A stretch of DNA of 64,000 bases from the NCBI RefSeq assembly GCF_041435435.1, contig NZ_CP108494.1, positions 2,018,501 through 2,082,500 of the forward strand. Reading direction: 5' to 3'. The position numbers and the translations under genes are program-made. Below are positions 18,307 through 28,033 of the stretch, one piece after another; position 1 is the first letter of the stretch, and each line of letters opens with the position of its first letter. The notes beneath the pieces were generated by a model, which had not been told where the DNA came from, did not search any database, and saw nothing but the letters and a program-made list of their open reading frames with translations. The stretch is from Streptomyces sp. NBC_01241 (lineage in GTDB: Bacteria; Actinomycetota; Actinomycetes; Streptomycetales; Streptomycetaceae).

Positions 18307-20247
18307 TCAGGCTCGCCGGGGGCGGCGGGCCGCGGCCACCCTGGCGAGCACCTGTGCGAGGACCCGGCTCCCGGGTGGCATCCTCAGTGGCTCGTACGTC
18401 CACGCGTGGCCCACCCAGGGATCGGCCAGGTGGTCGTCGGCGACCGGGGTGATCCGGAGCAGCGAGCGCCACAGCGGGTCGAGCACCGGTCCGTACGCGC
18501 TGGCGTCCTCCCGGTCCGCGACCATCAGCAGATGGACGCCGACCGAGGGTCCCTCGTCGGCGAGGTATCGGAGCTGGGTGACGGCCCGATCGTCGAAGCC
18601 GTGCGGGAAGTCGTTGACGATCAGCAGCTGCTCGCCCGTGTCCAGGTCCGGCGGAAGCGAATCCGCGGCGCCGGCCCGTATCGCCATCTGCACCAGGTCG
18701 ACGCGCCGAGTGAGCCGGGCGAGGACCGAGGCCACGCCCCCGGCTCCGGCGGCGGGCGGCCCGGCGAGGGCTCCGGCTTCGGCCAGCGGCGCGAGCGCTC
18801 CGGCCGCCGAGCCCGCGGGGTCGATGACATGGACGGAGAACTCGTCGGCCGGGTACACGGCCAGCAGCCGGGCCGCGTGCGCGACGGCGTTGTCCATGGC
18901 GAGGCGGCGCAGCTGAGCCGTATCCATGAGGGCCGCGGCCTCGGACGCCCTACGGCCGCTGTCGACCCAGATGCCCCGCTCCAGCGGCAGCCGGACCAGC
19001 AACGGGATGCGCAGCTGCGGGCTCTCGGGCAGATGGAGCTCGCCGATGCGCAGCGCCATGGGGATCTCCATCGGGACGCGGTAGGCGTGCCAGACGGGGT
19101 TGTCCCACCCCGCGAACGCGGCGGGGAGCGCGGGTTCGACGACGGCGGACTCGGCGGCGAGCTGGGCGAGGTCGCGGTCGAGGGCCTCGCGGGCCCGGGC
19201 GGTCAGCTCGTCGCGCTTGGCCCGGGCCTGTTCGCGGGCCCGGTCACCGGCGCCGCCGATCCGGTTGCGCGGGTCGGACAGAGCCCGGTCGAGTTCCTGG
19301 TCCATGCGGGACTCGGCGAAGTCGACGGCGCTGCGGTACGCGGCGGTGGTGCGGGCCAGGTCCTCGAACATGCCCCAGATCTGGTTGTAGAGGCGCTCGT
19401 CCATCGACCAGCCGGTCGCGTCCCCGGCGACGGGCTGTGCGGGGCGGCCCGGCTCGGCGGGTGGCGCGGTGGGGGGCGGCGGCGGGGGCGCGGTGGCCTG
19501 GCGGCGCGGGTGCGCGTAGTTGATGGGGCGGCCTGCCGTGGCCGCCGACGGCGGGGCGGTGGGTTCGGTGAGCTGTTCGGGTGACTGGGCGGCCGTCGGT
19601 GGTGCGACGGGTGGCCGGGGGCGGTCCGGGCCCGTGCCGTGACCGACGCGGTCGGTGTCCGGGGTGCGCGGCGGGGGCGGGGCGACCGAGCGGGCCGTCG
19701 CGCGAGCGACCGCGTCCTGGATCGTGTGGGCCAGCTCGGCCGCCTGGGGCAGCCCCTGGTCGGCGAGCATGGCGGCGAGTCCGGCCGCGTAGCCCTGGCC
19801 GACGGCACGGACCTTCCAGGCGCCCTGGCGGCGGTAGAGCTCCAGGGCGGTGACCGCGGACTCGGTGTCCAGGCCGGTGAGGGTGAAGGTGGCGATCTCG
19901 GTGCCGTCGAGCCCGGTGACGGCGACGTACGGCGCGGCGACCGCGCCGAACCGGACCGGGCAGTCGGCGCCCGTGGGCAGGGCCAGCAGCACGGTGACCC
20001 GGTGCACCGGGTCGGGCAGCGCGTCGAGGTCCACGGCGAGCCGGTGGTCGGCGGCGGGCTGTCGGGACACTTCGAGCCCGGGCAGCTGGGGCGATCCCGG
20101 GTGGGCGATCCACTCGGTGCCGCGTACCGTGCCGTTCTCGTCGCCGAGCGTGGCACCGGCCACGACGGGCGTACCGGCCGATACCCGGATCTCCAGACGG
20201 GTCTGGGGCAAGGTGTGGTTCTGCCCCCGGACCAGCTCGGCCGTCAT
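18307..20247 (-). CDS. TerD-domain / FtsK-EccC-like fusion protein
   Basis: 646 aa. Residues 1-190 form a TerD Ca2+-binding domain (LVRGQNHTLPQTRLEIRV ... RQGAWKVRAVGQGY). Residues 190-300 are a Pro-rich linker. A helical stretch at 310-400 (MDQELDRALSDPRNR) leads to a C-terminal domain resembling the ATPase fold of FtsK/EccC (LRIPLLVRLPLERG, LLIVNDFPHGFDDRAV, HLLMVADRED) but with no P-loop. Likely a scaffold in the Ter stress-response system rather than a motor. I chose ATG 20247 (MTAELVRGQ). Next to a second TerD gene and near terC. Confidence 0.82.
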   Translation of the reverse strand: MTAELVRGQNHTLPQTRLEIRVSAGTPVVAGATLGDENGTVRGTEWIAHPGSPQLPGLEVSRQPAADHRLAVDLDALPDPVHRVTVLLALPTGADCPVRFGAVAAPYVAVTGLDGTEIATFTLTGLDTESAVTALELYRRQGAWKVRAVGQGYAAGLAAMLADQGLPQAAELAHTIQDAVARATARSVAPPPPRTPDTDRVGHGTGPDRPRPPVAPPTAAQSPEQLTEPTAPPSAATAGRPINYAHPRRQATAPPPPPPTAPPAEPGRPAQPVAGDATGWSMDERLYNQIWGMFEDLARTTAAYRSAVDFAESRMDQELDRALSDPRNRIGGAGDRAREQARAKRDELTARAREALDRDLAQLAAESAVVEPALPAAFAGWDNPVWHAYRVPMEIPMALRIGELHLPESPQLRIPLLVRLPLERGIWVDSGRRASEAAALMDTAQLRRLAMDNAVAHAARLLAVYPADEFSVHVIDPAGSAAGALAPLAEAGALAGPPAAGAGGVASVLARLTRRVDLVQMAIRAGAADSLPPDLDTGEQLLIVNDFPHGFDDRAVTQLRYLADEGPSVGVHLLMVADREDASAYGPVLDPLWRSLLRITPVADDHLADPWVGHAWTYEPLRMPPGSRVLAQVLARVAAARRPRRA

Positions 20248-20324
20248 TGCCCTGTCCCCTCGGTGAGTTGCTGCTGCATCAAGCGGTGCCGCGCGATGCG
20301 GCGTCATGCGGTCCGGCGCCGTAT

Positions 20325-20354
20325 GGACCGGTGCCATGTGGACCGGTGCCATGT
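20325..20354. repeat. 15-bp tandem duplication
   Basis: GGACCGGTGCCATGT twice in tandem, in the gap between the TerD-fusion start and the terD terminator. Confidence 0.85.
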
Positions 20355-20357
20355 GGT

Positions 20358-20391
20358 GCAGCTCCCGGCGGCCGATGCCGCCGGGAGCTGC
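20358..20391. terminator. terD terminator
   Basis: Perfect 15-bp stem (20358-20372 with 20377-20391) and 4-nt loop CGAT, 35 bp after terD. Confidence 0.88.
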
Positions 20392-20425
20392 GCGTGCCGA
20401 TGTCGACCGGCCGGTCGGGCCGTGC

Positions 20426-21004
20426 CTACAGGTGCGGCAGGATCGCCGGCATCAGGTCCTGGAAGGTGCGACCGTTGGCCGGGTTGCCGAGGGCGGTCAT
20501 CTGCCATCCGTTCCCCGAACGGTGCACCTTCGCCATGATCTGGGCGGTGTACTGCCCGCCGCCGTCCAGCGTGTAGCGGGCGAGCTCCTGGCCGTTGGTC
20601 TCGTCGACGATGCGGCAGAAGGCGTTCTGCACCTCCTGGAACGTCTGCCCGGTGAAGGAGTTCACCGTGAAGACGATCTGGTCGATGTGGACCGGCACCC
20701 GCTGCAGGTCGACGAGGATCGCCTCGTCGTCGCCGCCGGAACCGGCGCCGCCGACCAGGTTGTCCCCGGTGTGCTTGACCGAGCCGTCGTCACTGACGAG
20801 GTGGCGGAAGAAGACCACGTCGACCGGCTGCTTGTCGGCGAACAGCACCGCCGACGCGTCGAGGTCGATCTCCCGCGTACGCGAACCGAACAGACCACGG
20901 CGCGGCGCCGCCTGCCAGCCGAGCCCCATCCGCACCGCGGTCAGGGTCCCCCCGTCGCTCTTCTGCAGGCTGATGGCCTGACCCTTGGTCATATTGACCG
21001 TCAC
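20426..21004 (-). CDS. terD: TerD family calcium-binding stress protein
   Basis: 192 aa. Canonical TerD: KGQAISLQKSDGGTLTAVRMGLGW at the start, IDLDASAVLF, then DDEAILVDL with acidic Ca2+ ligands, and a C-terminal MAKVHRSGNGWQMTALG. Tellurite-resistance family proteins bind Ca2+ and form chemical-stress complexes with TerC-like membrane proteins. GTG 21004 is used (VTVNMTKGQ). Followed by a strong terminator, so probably monocistronic. In Streptomyces many TerD paralogues coexist; this one cannot be tied to tellurite. Confidence 0.93.
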   Translation of the reverse strand: MTVNMTKGQAISLQKSDGGTLTAVRMGLGWQAAPRRGLFGSRTREIDLDASAVLFADKQPVDVVFFRHLVSDDGSVKHTGDNLVGGAGSGGDDEAILVDLQRVPVHIDQIVFTVNSFTGQTFQEVQNAFCRIVDETNGQELARYTLDGGGQYTAQIMAKVHRSGNGWQMTALGNPANGRTFQDLMPAILPHL

Positions 21005-21136
21005 GCGCTGTCCCCTCTCCGCTTGCCCCGCATCCGTCCGTGCGCGGTTTTCCCAGCACCCTACGCAGTCGCGCCGGGGGCGCGGCCGCTTGGGGCGTTT
21101 TTGTGTCGGTCCTGCAACACACCCGACGCGACGGGG

Positions 21137-23272
21137 TCAGGCGAGACCCGCCTCCCTCATCTGGCGCAACTCCTTCTTCAACTCACCGACCTCGTCGCGC
21201 AGTCGGGCCGCCACCTCGAACTGCAGGTCCGCGGCGGCCGCCCGCATCCGGTCGGTCATCTCCTCGATGATTCCGGCGAGTTCGGCCGCGGGCCGGTCGG
21301 TGACCACCGCGCCCTTGCCTCCGGCCTTCTTGGCGCCGGCCGTCTTCGCGCCTGCCGTCTTGACGCCCAGCGTGGGAACGGGGGCCTTGGCACCCTTCGC
21401 CTGGCGGTAGCCGCTGCCGAGCAGCTGCTCGGTGTCGACCTCCTCCCGGGCGATCGTGGCGACGATGTCGTTGATCTTCTTGCGCAGCGGTTGCGGGTCG
21501 AGGCCACGCTCGGTGTTGTAGGCGATCTGCTTCTCGCGGCGGCGGTTCGTCTCGTCGATGGCCTGCGCCATCGCCGGGGTGATCTTGTCGGCGTACATGT
21601 GGACCTGTCCCGAGACGTTACGGGCGGCGCGCCCGATGGTCTGGATCAGGGACGTCCCCGAGCGGAGGAAGCCCTGCTTGTCCGCGTCGAGGATGGCGAC
21701 GAGCGACACCTCGGGCAGGTCGAGGCCCTCGCGCAGGAGGTTGATGCCGACCAGTACGTCGTACTCGCCGGAGCGCAGCTCGCGCAGCAGCTCGATGCGG
21801 CGCAGGGTGTCGACGTCGCTGTGCAGATAGCGGACCTGGATGCCGAGCTCCAGGAAGTAGTCGGTGAGGTCCTCGGCCATCTTCTTGGTGAGGGTGGTGA
21901 CGAGAACCCGCTCGTCCTTCTCGGCGCGCGTGCGGATCTCGTGCACCAGGTCGTCGATCTGGCCCTCGGTGGGCTTGACGACGACTTCCGGGTCGACGAG
22001 GCCGGTGGGGCGGATGATCTGCTCCACGAAGCCGTCCCCCCTGGACAGCTCGTACTTTCCGGGCGTGGCGGAAAGATAGACGGTCTGGTTGATCCGGCCC
22101 AGGAACTCCTCCCACTTCAGCGGGCGGTTGTCGAGCGCGGAGGGGAGCCGGAAGCCGTGGTCGACGAGGGTCCGCTTACGGGAGGCGTCGCCCTCGTACA
22201 TGGCGCCGATCTGCGGGACGGTGACATGCGACTCGTCGAGGACGAGGAGGAAGTCCTCGGGGAAGTAGTCGAGGAGGGTGTTGGGGGCGGTGCCGGGTGA
22301 GCGGCCGTCGAAGTGCATCGAGTAGTTCTCCACGCCGGAGCAGGTGCCGATCTGCCGGAGCATCTCGATGTCGTACGTGGTGCGCATCCGCAGCCGCTGG
22401 GCCTCCAGCATCTTGCCCTGCTTCTCCAGCTCGGCGAGGCGCTGCTCCAGCTCCTGCTCGATGCCGTTGACCGCCTTCTCCATGCGCTCGGGGCCGGCGA
22501 CGTAGTGGCTGGCGGGGAAGACGTGGAGGGACTGGTCCTCGCTGATGACCTCGCCGGTGAGCGGGTGGAGGGTGGAGAGCGCCTCGATCTCGTCACCGAA
22601 CATCTCGATGCGGACGGCGAGCTCCTCGTAGACCGGGAAGATCTCGATGGTGTCGCCGCGGACCCGGAACGTGCCGCGGGTGAACGCGAGGTCGTTGCGG
22701 CTGTACTGGATCTCGACGAAGCGGCGCAGCAGCTGGTCGCGGTCGATCTCGTCACCGACCTTGAGCTGGACCATCCGGTCCACGTACTCCTGGGGCGTAC
22801 CGAGGCCGTAGATGCAGGAGACGGAGGCGACCACGATGACGTCGCGCCGGGTGAGCAGCGAATTCGTCGCGGAGTGGCGCAGCCGTTCGACCTCCTCGTT
22901 GATCGAGGAGTCCTTCTCGATGTAGGTGTCCGACTGCGGGACGTACGCCTCGGGCTGGTAGTAGTCGTAGTACGAGACGAAGTACTCGACGGCGTTGTTG
23001 GGCAGCAGCTCGCGGAACTCGTTCGCCAGCTGGGCCGCGAGCGTTTTGTTCGGCGCCATGACGAGGGTGGGGCGCTGCAGCTTCTCGATCATCCAGGCGG
23101 TGGTCGCCGACTTGCCGGTGCCGGTCGCACCGAGCAGGACGACGTCCTTCTCATCCGCACGGATGCGACGCTCCAGCTCGGCGATGGCCGCGGGCTGGTC
23201 GCCGCTGGGCTGGTAGGGACTGACGACCTCGAAAGGCGCCACCGAACGTTCGATCTTCGAAACGGGCCGCAT
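21137..23272 (-). CDS. uvrB: UvrB, excinuclease ABC subunit B
   Basis: 711 aa damage-verification helicase. Walker [11 protein letters not shown], the beta-hairpin region [26 protein letters not shown]-type box LVLDESHV, and helicase motif [11 protein letters not shown] are all intact. A UVR motif closes the protein ([21 protein letters not shown]) for UvrC contact. A Lys/Ala/Gly-rich insert ([16 protein letters not shown]) precedes the UVR motif. The ATG at 23272 lies 6 nt after the -10 of a damage-type promoter, so the mRNA is probably leaderless. Confidence 0.97.
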   Translation of the reverse strand: MRPVSKIERSVAPFEVVSPYQPSGDQPAAIAELERRIRADEKDVVLLGATGTGKSATTAWMIEKLQRPTLVMAPNKTLAAQLANEFRELLPNNAVEYFVSYYDYYQPEAYVPQSDTYIEKDSSINEEVERLRHSATNSLLTRRDVIVVASVSCIYGLGTPQEYVDRMVQLKVGDEIDRDQLLRRFVEIQYSRNDLAFTRGTFRVRGDTIEIFPVYEELAVRIEMFGDEIEALSTLHPLTGEVISEDQSLHVFPASHYVAGPERMEKAVNGIEQELEQRLAELEKQGKMLEAQRLRMRTTYDIEMLRQIGTCSGVENYSMHFDGRSPGTAPNTLLDYFPEDFLLVLDESHVTVPQIGAMYEGDASRKRTLVDHGFRLPSALDNRPLKWEEFLGRINQTVYLSATPGKYELSRGDGFVEQIIRPTGLVDPEVVVKPTEGQIDDLVHEIRTRAEKDERVLVTTLTKKMAEDLTDYFLELGIQVRYLHSDVDTLRRIELLRELRSGEYDVLVGINLLREGLDLPEVSLVAILDADKQGFLRSGTSLIQTIGRAARNVSGQVHMYADKITPAMAQAIDETNRRREKQIAYNTERGLDPQPLRKKINDIVATIAREEVDTEQLLGSGYRQAKGAKAPVPTLGVKTAGAKTAGAKKAGGKGAVVTDRPAAELAGIIEEMTDRMRAAAADLQFEVAARLRDEVGELKKELRQMREAGLA

Positions 23273-23278
23273 GCAACC

Positions 23279-23301
23279 ACCGTACGACCCACCACTGACA
23301 A
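23279..23301 (-). promoter_or_regulatory. Putative RecA-independent DNA-damage promoter of uvrB
   Basis: TTGTCAGTG-N8-TACGGT on the minus strand, a full match to the PafBC-dependent motif form, with the -10 ending 6 nt before the ATG. Confidence 0.78.
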
Positions 23302-23335
23302 CCGGGCCCGGCCGGCCGTGGTGCCGGTCCGGGGG

Positions 23336-24235
23336 TCACCATTCCCCTGGCGGCGCGGGGTCGCGGGGCCTGGAGTGGAACGACGCCGGATCGGCATGTG
23401 TTCCGAACCTGGGGACCTGCCGCGGGACCGGCCGGGGGGCCGGGATTCCGGGGCGGCGTCCGGCCCCGTTCAGGGCCTTGGGGTCGTCCCAGTCCGGGGT
23501 GCCCATCACCATCAGGGGGTCGAACATCACGACCACCGCGGCCAGCAGCAGGAAGCAGCCGGGGCCGATCATCAGCGGTACGAGGGGGGCGGTCGGCCCG
23601 TCGTCCGAACCGGCGCCGACGAGGGCACCGGGATGCAGGTGGACGCTGAGCGCGGCCATTCCGGTGTAGTGCATGCCGCTCACCGCGACGCCCATCACGG
23701 CACTCGCGCCGAGGCTGGGCAGGAAGCCGTGGATGGAGACGGCCGCCCAGAGCGCGGTCGTGGCGGCCACCACGGCGATGACCACGGAGAGGGTCACGGT
23801 GACCGTGTCGTACTCGAACTGCCCCGGAAGACGCATTCCGGCCATACCCAGATAGTGCATGGTGGCCACGCCGAGCCCGGTGATCGTGCCGCCCGTCACC
23901 AGTGCCATGCGGGTGGCGCCCCGGTACCCGACGATGAAGATGCCGATGGCGACCATGCCGATCGCGACCGCGAGACTGGCGAAGGTGATCGGCTTGTCGT
24001 AGTCGATGACCACCCCTTCGACGGAGAACCCCATCATCGCGACGAAGTGCATCGTCCAGATTCCGGAGCCGATGGAGGTCGCGCCGAGGGCCAGCCAGCC
24101 GGCCTTGAAGGAACGCTCGGTGCGCAGCGAACGAGTCGTGCAGCGCAGCCCGAGGGCTGCGCCGAGGCAGGCCATGAGGAAGGCCGCGACGGGCGTCACC
24201 ATTCCGTAGCTGAAACCGTCGATCGTGCCCTGCAT
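23336..24235 (-). CDS. MHYT-domain membrane sensor
   Basis: 299 aa with seven predicted membrane segments and three MHYT-type motifs: WTMHFVAMMGF, ATMHYLGMAGM and SGMHYTGMAAL. The repeated Met/His on one membrane face is proposed to bind copper and sense a diatomic gas or redox state. No GGDEF, EAL or kinase output domain is attached; the C-terminal ~60 residues are Pro/Arg-rich and disordered. It is therefore a stand-alone sensor whose output is unknown. Confidence 0.9.
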   Translation of the reverse strand: MQGTIDGFSYGMVTPVAAFLMACLGAALGLRCTTRSLRTERSFKAGWLALGATSIGSGIWTMHFVAMMGFSVEGVVIDYDKPITFASLAVAIGMVAIGIFIVGYRGATRMALVTGGTITGLGVATMHYLGMAGMRLPGQFEYDTVTVTLSVVIAVVAATTALWAAVSIHGFLPSLGASAVMGVAVSGMHYTGMAALSVHLHPGALVGAGSDDGPTAPLVPLMIGPGCFLLLAAVVVMFDPLMVMGTPDWDDPKALNGAGRRPGIPAPRPVPRQVPRFGTHADPASFHSRPRDPAPPGEW

Positions 24236-24449
24236 GCTCGTACGCCCTTCGCGGAAGCCCGGGTTCGAGGTGACCCTAAGGCGCGAGGCCCGGCAGACAA
24301 ACAGAAGAGCTGCATTTTATCGACACGGAAATCGGTCCGTGACCCGGTCTCAGGAGCGGCGTTCGCGTTGTGGCCATCATTCGCCTGTCCCCCGTTGGGG
24401 GACGACTGCCACTCTCGGCCCGTCCGTAACTCTGACGCGAGGAGTACAC

Positions 24450-25397
24450 GTGTACGCACGTACCGCCACCGCCACCGCCGCCGTCGCTGCCACCGCCCTC
24501 ATGGGCGTCGGCGCCCTCCTGATGTCGAGCACTGATACGCGGACCACGAGCACGGTCACGGCCGGGCACACCGGCACGACAAGCATCCGGACCGTGAGTG
24601 CCCGGACCGAGGACACGAAGCCGGACGCTCCGGTCGTCTTCGCCCACCGGGGCGCTTCGGCCTATGCGCCGGAGAACACCCTGGCGGCCGTCGACAAGGC
24701 CGACGCCCTCGGCTTCGACTGGGTGGAGAACGATGTCCAGTTCACCAAGGACGGTGTGCTGGTGGTCGTGCACGACACCGATCTGAAGCGGACCACCGAC
24801 GTCGAGGAGGTCTTCCCGGACCGCGCGCCGTGGGCGGTCAAGGACTTCACGGCCGCCGAGATCGCCCGGCTGGACGCGGGCAGCTGGTTCGGTCCGCAGT
24901 TCGCCGGTACCCGGGTGCCCACCCTCAATCAGTACCTGGACCGGATCGAGCGCAACGACCAGAATCTGCTGCTGGAGATCAAGAGCCCGGAGATCTATCC
25001 GGGCATCGAGAAGGAGACCCTGCGGGTGCTGAGCCGGAAGGGGTGGCTCGACCGCAATCACGTCAAGCACCGGCTCGTCATCCAGAGCTTCGGCGCGGAC
25101 AGCGTGAAGAAGGTGTACGAGCAGTGTCCGGACGTCACGACCGGCTTCCTCGGTACCCCGGCGGTGGTCGATCTGCCCTCGTACGCGGCGTTCACCGACC
25201 ACATCAATCCCTCATACACGTCGATCTCCGCCGACTACGTGAAGGCGGTACATGCGCTGAAGGGCGCACACGGCAAGAAGCTCCGGGTCAGCACCTGGAC
25301 GGTCAACGACGCGGTGACCGCCGCGAAGGTGGCGGGCTTCGGGGTCGACGGGATCATCACCAACACCCCTGATGTGGTGCGCGAGGCCATGGGCTGA
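24450..25397 (+). CDS. glpQ: Secreted glycerophosphodiester phosphodiesterase
   Basis: 315 aa. Signal peptide (VYARTATATAAVAATALMG), then the GDPD barrel with the catalytic signature AHRGASAYAPENT, the metal ligands E-N-D of WVENDVQF, His of VVHDTDLKRT, and the closing VDGIITNTPD. Hydrolyses deacylated phospholipids to glycerol-3-phosphate, feeding phosphate or carbon scavenging outside the cell. GTG 24450 with GAGGAG 7 nt upstream was chosen. The leader has a 7-bp hairpin at 24387-24403 and a dyad CACGGA-N6-TCCGTG at 24324. I did not find a convincing PHO box. Confidence 0.93.
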   Translation: MYARTATATAAVAATALMGVGALLMSSTDTRTTSTVTAGHTGTTSIRTVSARTEDTKPDAPVVFAHRGASAYAPENTLAAVDKADALGFDWVENDVQFTKDGVLVVVHDTDLKRTTDVEEVFPDRAPWAVKDFTAAEIARLDAGSWFGPQFAGTRVPTLNQYLDRIERNDQNLLLEIKSPEIYPGIEKETLRVLSRKGWLDRNHVKHRLVIQSFGADSVKKVYEQCPDVTTGFLGTPAVVDLPSYAAFTDHINPSYTSISADYVKAVHALKGAHGKKLRVSTWTVNDAVTAAKVAGFGVDGIITNTPDVVREAMG

Positions 25398-25408
25398 CAG
25401 CTCGGCCA

Positions 25409-25471
25409 CCCCGGCTCCGCAGCCCGTTTCCCCCGGCTCCGCAGCCCGTTGCCCCGGCTCCGTGGCCCGTT
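25409..25471. repeat. Three ~21-bp repeats ahead of the ogt promoter
   Basis: CCCCGGCTCCGCAGCCCGTT and variants at 25409, 25431 and 25452; the third merges into the -35 of the ogt promoter. Confidence 0.85.
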
Positions 25472-25492
25472 GTCAGTGGTCGGCCGTACGGT
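25470..25492 (+). promoter_or_regulatory. Putative RecA-independent DNA-damage promoter of ogt
   Basis: TTGTCAGTG-N8-TACGGT, same -35 and -10 as uvrB. The -10 ends 7 nt before the ATG. Confidence 0.78.
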
Positions 25493-25499
25493 GGTTTCC

Positions 25500-26042
25500 A
25501 TGAACAGCAACGGGGTTGTCGAGTGGGCCGTCGTCGAGAGCGGCATCGGCCCGCTGCTGCTGGCCGCGACCGATGCGGGGCTGGTGAGCGTGGTCTTCCA
25601 TGCCCGTCCCGAGGTCAGGGAGAAGGCGGTCGGGCAGTTGCGGACGCGACTGGGTGCGGAGCCGGTGGAGAATCCCGGCTCCGCACGGCTCGCCGAGCCG
25701 ATACGCCAGCTCGCGGAGTATTTCGCGGGCTCGTTGCGGGAGTTCACGCTGGACCTGGACTGGTCGCTGGCATCCGGTTTCAACCGCCAGGTGCTCCGCG
25801 AGCTGGCCACGGGGGTGCCCTACGGGGCGGTCGCCGGATACGGGGACCTGGCCGAGCGCGTGGGGCAGCCGGGGGCCGCGCAGGCGGTCGGGGCGGCCAT
25901 GGGCTCCAATCCGCTGCCGGTAGTGGTGCCGTGCCACCGGGTGGTGGAGAGCGACGGCGGACTCGGCGGGTTCGGCGGGGGCCTCGAAACCAAGCGGAAG
26001 CTGCTGGCTCTGGAGGGTGTGCTGCCACAGCCGCTGTTCTGA
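25500..26042 (+). CDS. ogt: Methylated-DNA-[protein]-cysteine S-methyltransferase
   Basis: 180 aa suicide repair protein that moves methyl groups from O6-methylguanine onto its own cysteine. The active site VVPCHRVV and the preceding Asn hinge (GSNPLP) are intact, as is the VPYGAVAGYGDLA helix-turn-helix that inserts into the minor groove. ATG 25500 was chosen because the -10 element of a damage promoter lies 8 nt upstream. An in-frame start at 25449 would place that promoter inside the gene. Confidence 0.95.
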   Translation: MNSNGVVEWAVVESGIGPLLLAATDAGLVSVVFHARPEVREKAVGQLRTRLGAEPVENPGSARLAEPIRQLAEYFAGSLREFTLDLDWSLASGFNRQVLRELATGVPYGAVAGYGDLAERVGQPGAAQAVGAAMGSNPLPVVVPCHRVVESDGGLGGFGGGLETKRKLLALEGVLPQPLF

Positions 26043-26159
26043 TTCGGGTTGCGGGGAGGGCTGATCCTTCCCGATCCGAAGCCCTGCCGTGGCCCTTCCG
26101 TGGCCCCGCCCGGACCGAACCCGGATTCGTACCCGTGTACGGGCTGGCACACTGCGTCA

Positions 26160-27542
26160 GTGACCAACACCTTCGACTCACCTGACACCCCCACCGGGTC
26201 CGGCCTTCCCGGCGCCGGCCCGGTCACGGCGGACGAACTGCCCGGACTGCGGCGCAGAACGTCCGCGGTGCTCGTGGCCAGCCAGATACTCGGCGGCCTC
26301 GGCGTGCCCATCGGTATCGCCCTGGCCCCGGTCCTGGCCACGGAGGTGAGCGGTTCCGAGGCGCTGTCCGGTCTGGCCCCGACCGCGTCGGTGACCGGTA
26401 CGGCGCTGTTCTCACTGCCGCTGGCCGCGTTGATGATCTCACGGGGACGGCGCCCCGGTCTCGTACTGGCGTATCTGATCGGTGCGCTCGGCGCGGGGCT
26501 CGTGGTCCTGGCCACCGTCGTGGAGAGTTTCCCGCTGCTGCTGCTCGGCATGGCCGGGTTCGGTGCCGGCTCCTCGGCCAATCTGCAGGCCCGGTTCGCC
26601 GCCGCGGATCTGGTCGAGCCCGACCGGCGCGGCCGGGCGATCTCCACCGTCATCTGGGCCACGACGATCGGTTCGGTTCTGGGGCCGAACATCGCGGCCC
26701 CGGTGGGACATGTCTTCCGCGGCACCGCGATATCCGAACAGGCGGGTCCGTTCTTCTTCGCGGCCGGGATCTTTCTGCTGGCCGCCCTGGTGGTCTGGGC
26801 GCTGCTGCGGCCGGATCCGCTGCTCACCGCGCGGGCGCTGGCGCCGCAGGAAAGCGAGTCCCCCGCAGGCCGTTCGCTGCGTGCCGGTATCGCGGCGGTC
26901 CGGGCGTCCCCGATGGCGCGGCTGGCGCTGGTGACGGTGGCCGTCTCGCACACCGCGATGGTCTCGATCATGGTGATGACCCCCGTCGATATGGGCCATC
27001 ACGGCGCCGGGCTCCAGCTGATCGGCCTGGTCATCAGCGGCCACATCGCGGGTATGTACGCGTTCTCCCCGGTAATGGGCCGGCTGTCCGACCGGTTCGG
27101 CCCGCTCACCGTGATCGGCCTGGCGGTCGGGTTGCTCTCCTGCGCCGCACTTCTGGCCGGCACGGCGGGCGCCAGTCACGGGCAGACGGCGGCCGGTCTC
27201 TTCGTGCTCGGACTGGGCTGGTCGGCCGGGCTGGTAGCGGGTTCGGCGCTGCTCACCGACTCCGTGCCGCAGCCCGCCCGCGCCGCCGTGCAGGGTCTGT
27301 CGGATCTGACCATGAACACGGCAGCGGGCATCGGCGGCGTGATCGCCGGAGTGATCGTCGCCCGGGCGAGCTACGGCTGGCTGAACGTGGTCGGCGCATG
27401 TCTGCTGCTGCCCATGGCGGCGCTCGCCCTGCGCCGGGCACTCACCCGGCCCGCGGCACACGCCGAGACAGCAGCCCCGGATACGGCGCCGGCAGCGGCT
27501 GCACCCGGGGCACCTGCTGCCCCCTCCTCCGACGACGTCTGA
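26160..27542 (+). CDS. MFS transporter
   Basis: 460 aa, about 12 hydrophobic segments, with the loop 2-3 equivalent SRGRRPGLVLAY and a second-half MGRLSDRFGPL motif typical of the major facilitator superfamily drug/metabolite antiporters. The N-terminus is cytosolic and Thr/Pro-rich, and the C-terminus ends in an Ala/Pro tail. GTG 26160 chosen because upstream codons lack coding character. No substrate clue; the neighbouring cupin is convergent and not co-transcribed. Confidence 0.85.
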   Translation: MTNTFDSPDTPTGSGLPGAGPVTADELPGLRRRTSAVLVASQILGGLGVPIGIALAPVLATEVSGSEALSGLAPTASVTGTALFSLPLAALMISRGRRPGLVLAYLIGALGAGLVVLATVVESFPLLLLGMAGFGAGSSANLQARFAAADLVEPDRRGRAISTVIWATTIGSVLGPNIAAPVGHVFRGTAISEQAGPFFFAAGIFLLAALVVWALLRPDPLLTARALAPQESESPAGRSLRAGIAAVRASPMARLALVTVAVSHTAMVSIMVMTPVDMGHHGAGLQLIGLVISGHIAGMYAFSPVMGRLSDRFGPLTVIGLAVGLLSCAALLAGTAGASHGQTAAGLFVLGLGWSAGLVAGSALLTDSVPQPARAAVQGLSDLTMNTAAGIGGVIAGVIVARASYGWLNVVGACLLLPMAALALRRALTRPAAHAETAAPDTAPAAAAPGAPAAPSSDDV

Positions 27543-27555
27543 GGCTGCCGAGGCT

Positions 27556-27918
27556 TCACAGGCTGATGTGGTACGCCTTGCGCAGCGTCTCATGCACGGT
27601 CCACGTCGTACGGTCGCCCTCGCGCAGTACGCAGGCGTCCCCCGGCCCGATCTCCAGCGTCGCCCCGCCCTCGACGGCCACGGTCGCGCGCCCGCTGACG
27701 ACGACGAACAGCTCATTGGCCTCGGTGTCGGTGACCACTCCGGGAGTGATCTGCCAGATCCCGCGCACCTGCTTGCCGTCGGGCGACTCCCAGAGCACCT
27801 TGCCGGTCACCACGGGGTCGCCCGAGACGATCTGTGCCGGGTCGAGCGGTTCCGGTTCGAGTTCGGCGGCCGGAATGTGCACGGTGAACGAGGCGGGAGC
27901 TTGATCGAATGTGGTCAT
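27556..27918 (-). CDS. Cupin-domain protein
   Basis: 120 aa, single small cupin of the (S)-ureidoglycine aminohydrolase/DUF861 type: GIWQITPGVV, ELFVVVSGRATVAVEGG, IGPGDACVLREGDRTTWTVHETLRKAY. The strand order and the Gly-X5-GD turn are intact, although the usual metal His are poorly conserved. It may be a binding protein rather than an enzyme. Stand-alone. Confidence 0.85.
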   Translation of the reverse strand: MTTFDQAPASFTVHIPAAELEPEPLDPAQIVSGDPVVTGKVLWESPDGKQVRGIWQITPGVVTDTEANELFVVVSGRATVAVEGGATLEIGPGDACVLREGDRTTWTVHETLRKAYHISL

Positions 27919-28033
27919 GGCTGGTCACCCTAGCGACCGCTCCGGAGCGACTCGGCACCAGGACCGGGAGAACATGCACAGAAGACGAGTAGTCCCGCAG
28001 CACGTTTGAGGCCGGCGCGCCCGCGACAGAGAT

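Noticed and set aside
24387..24403. PHO-box or terminator upstream of glpQ
   Set aside because: Only a 7-bp hairpin; no 11-bp direct repeats of the PHO-box kind were found, so phosphate control is not claimed.
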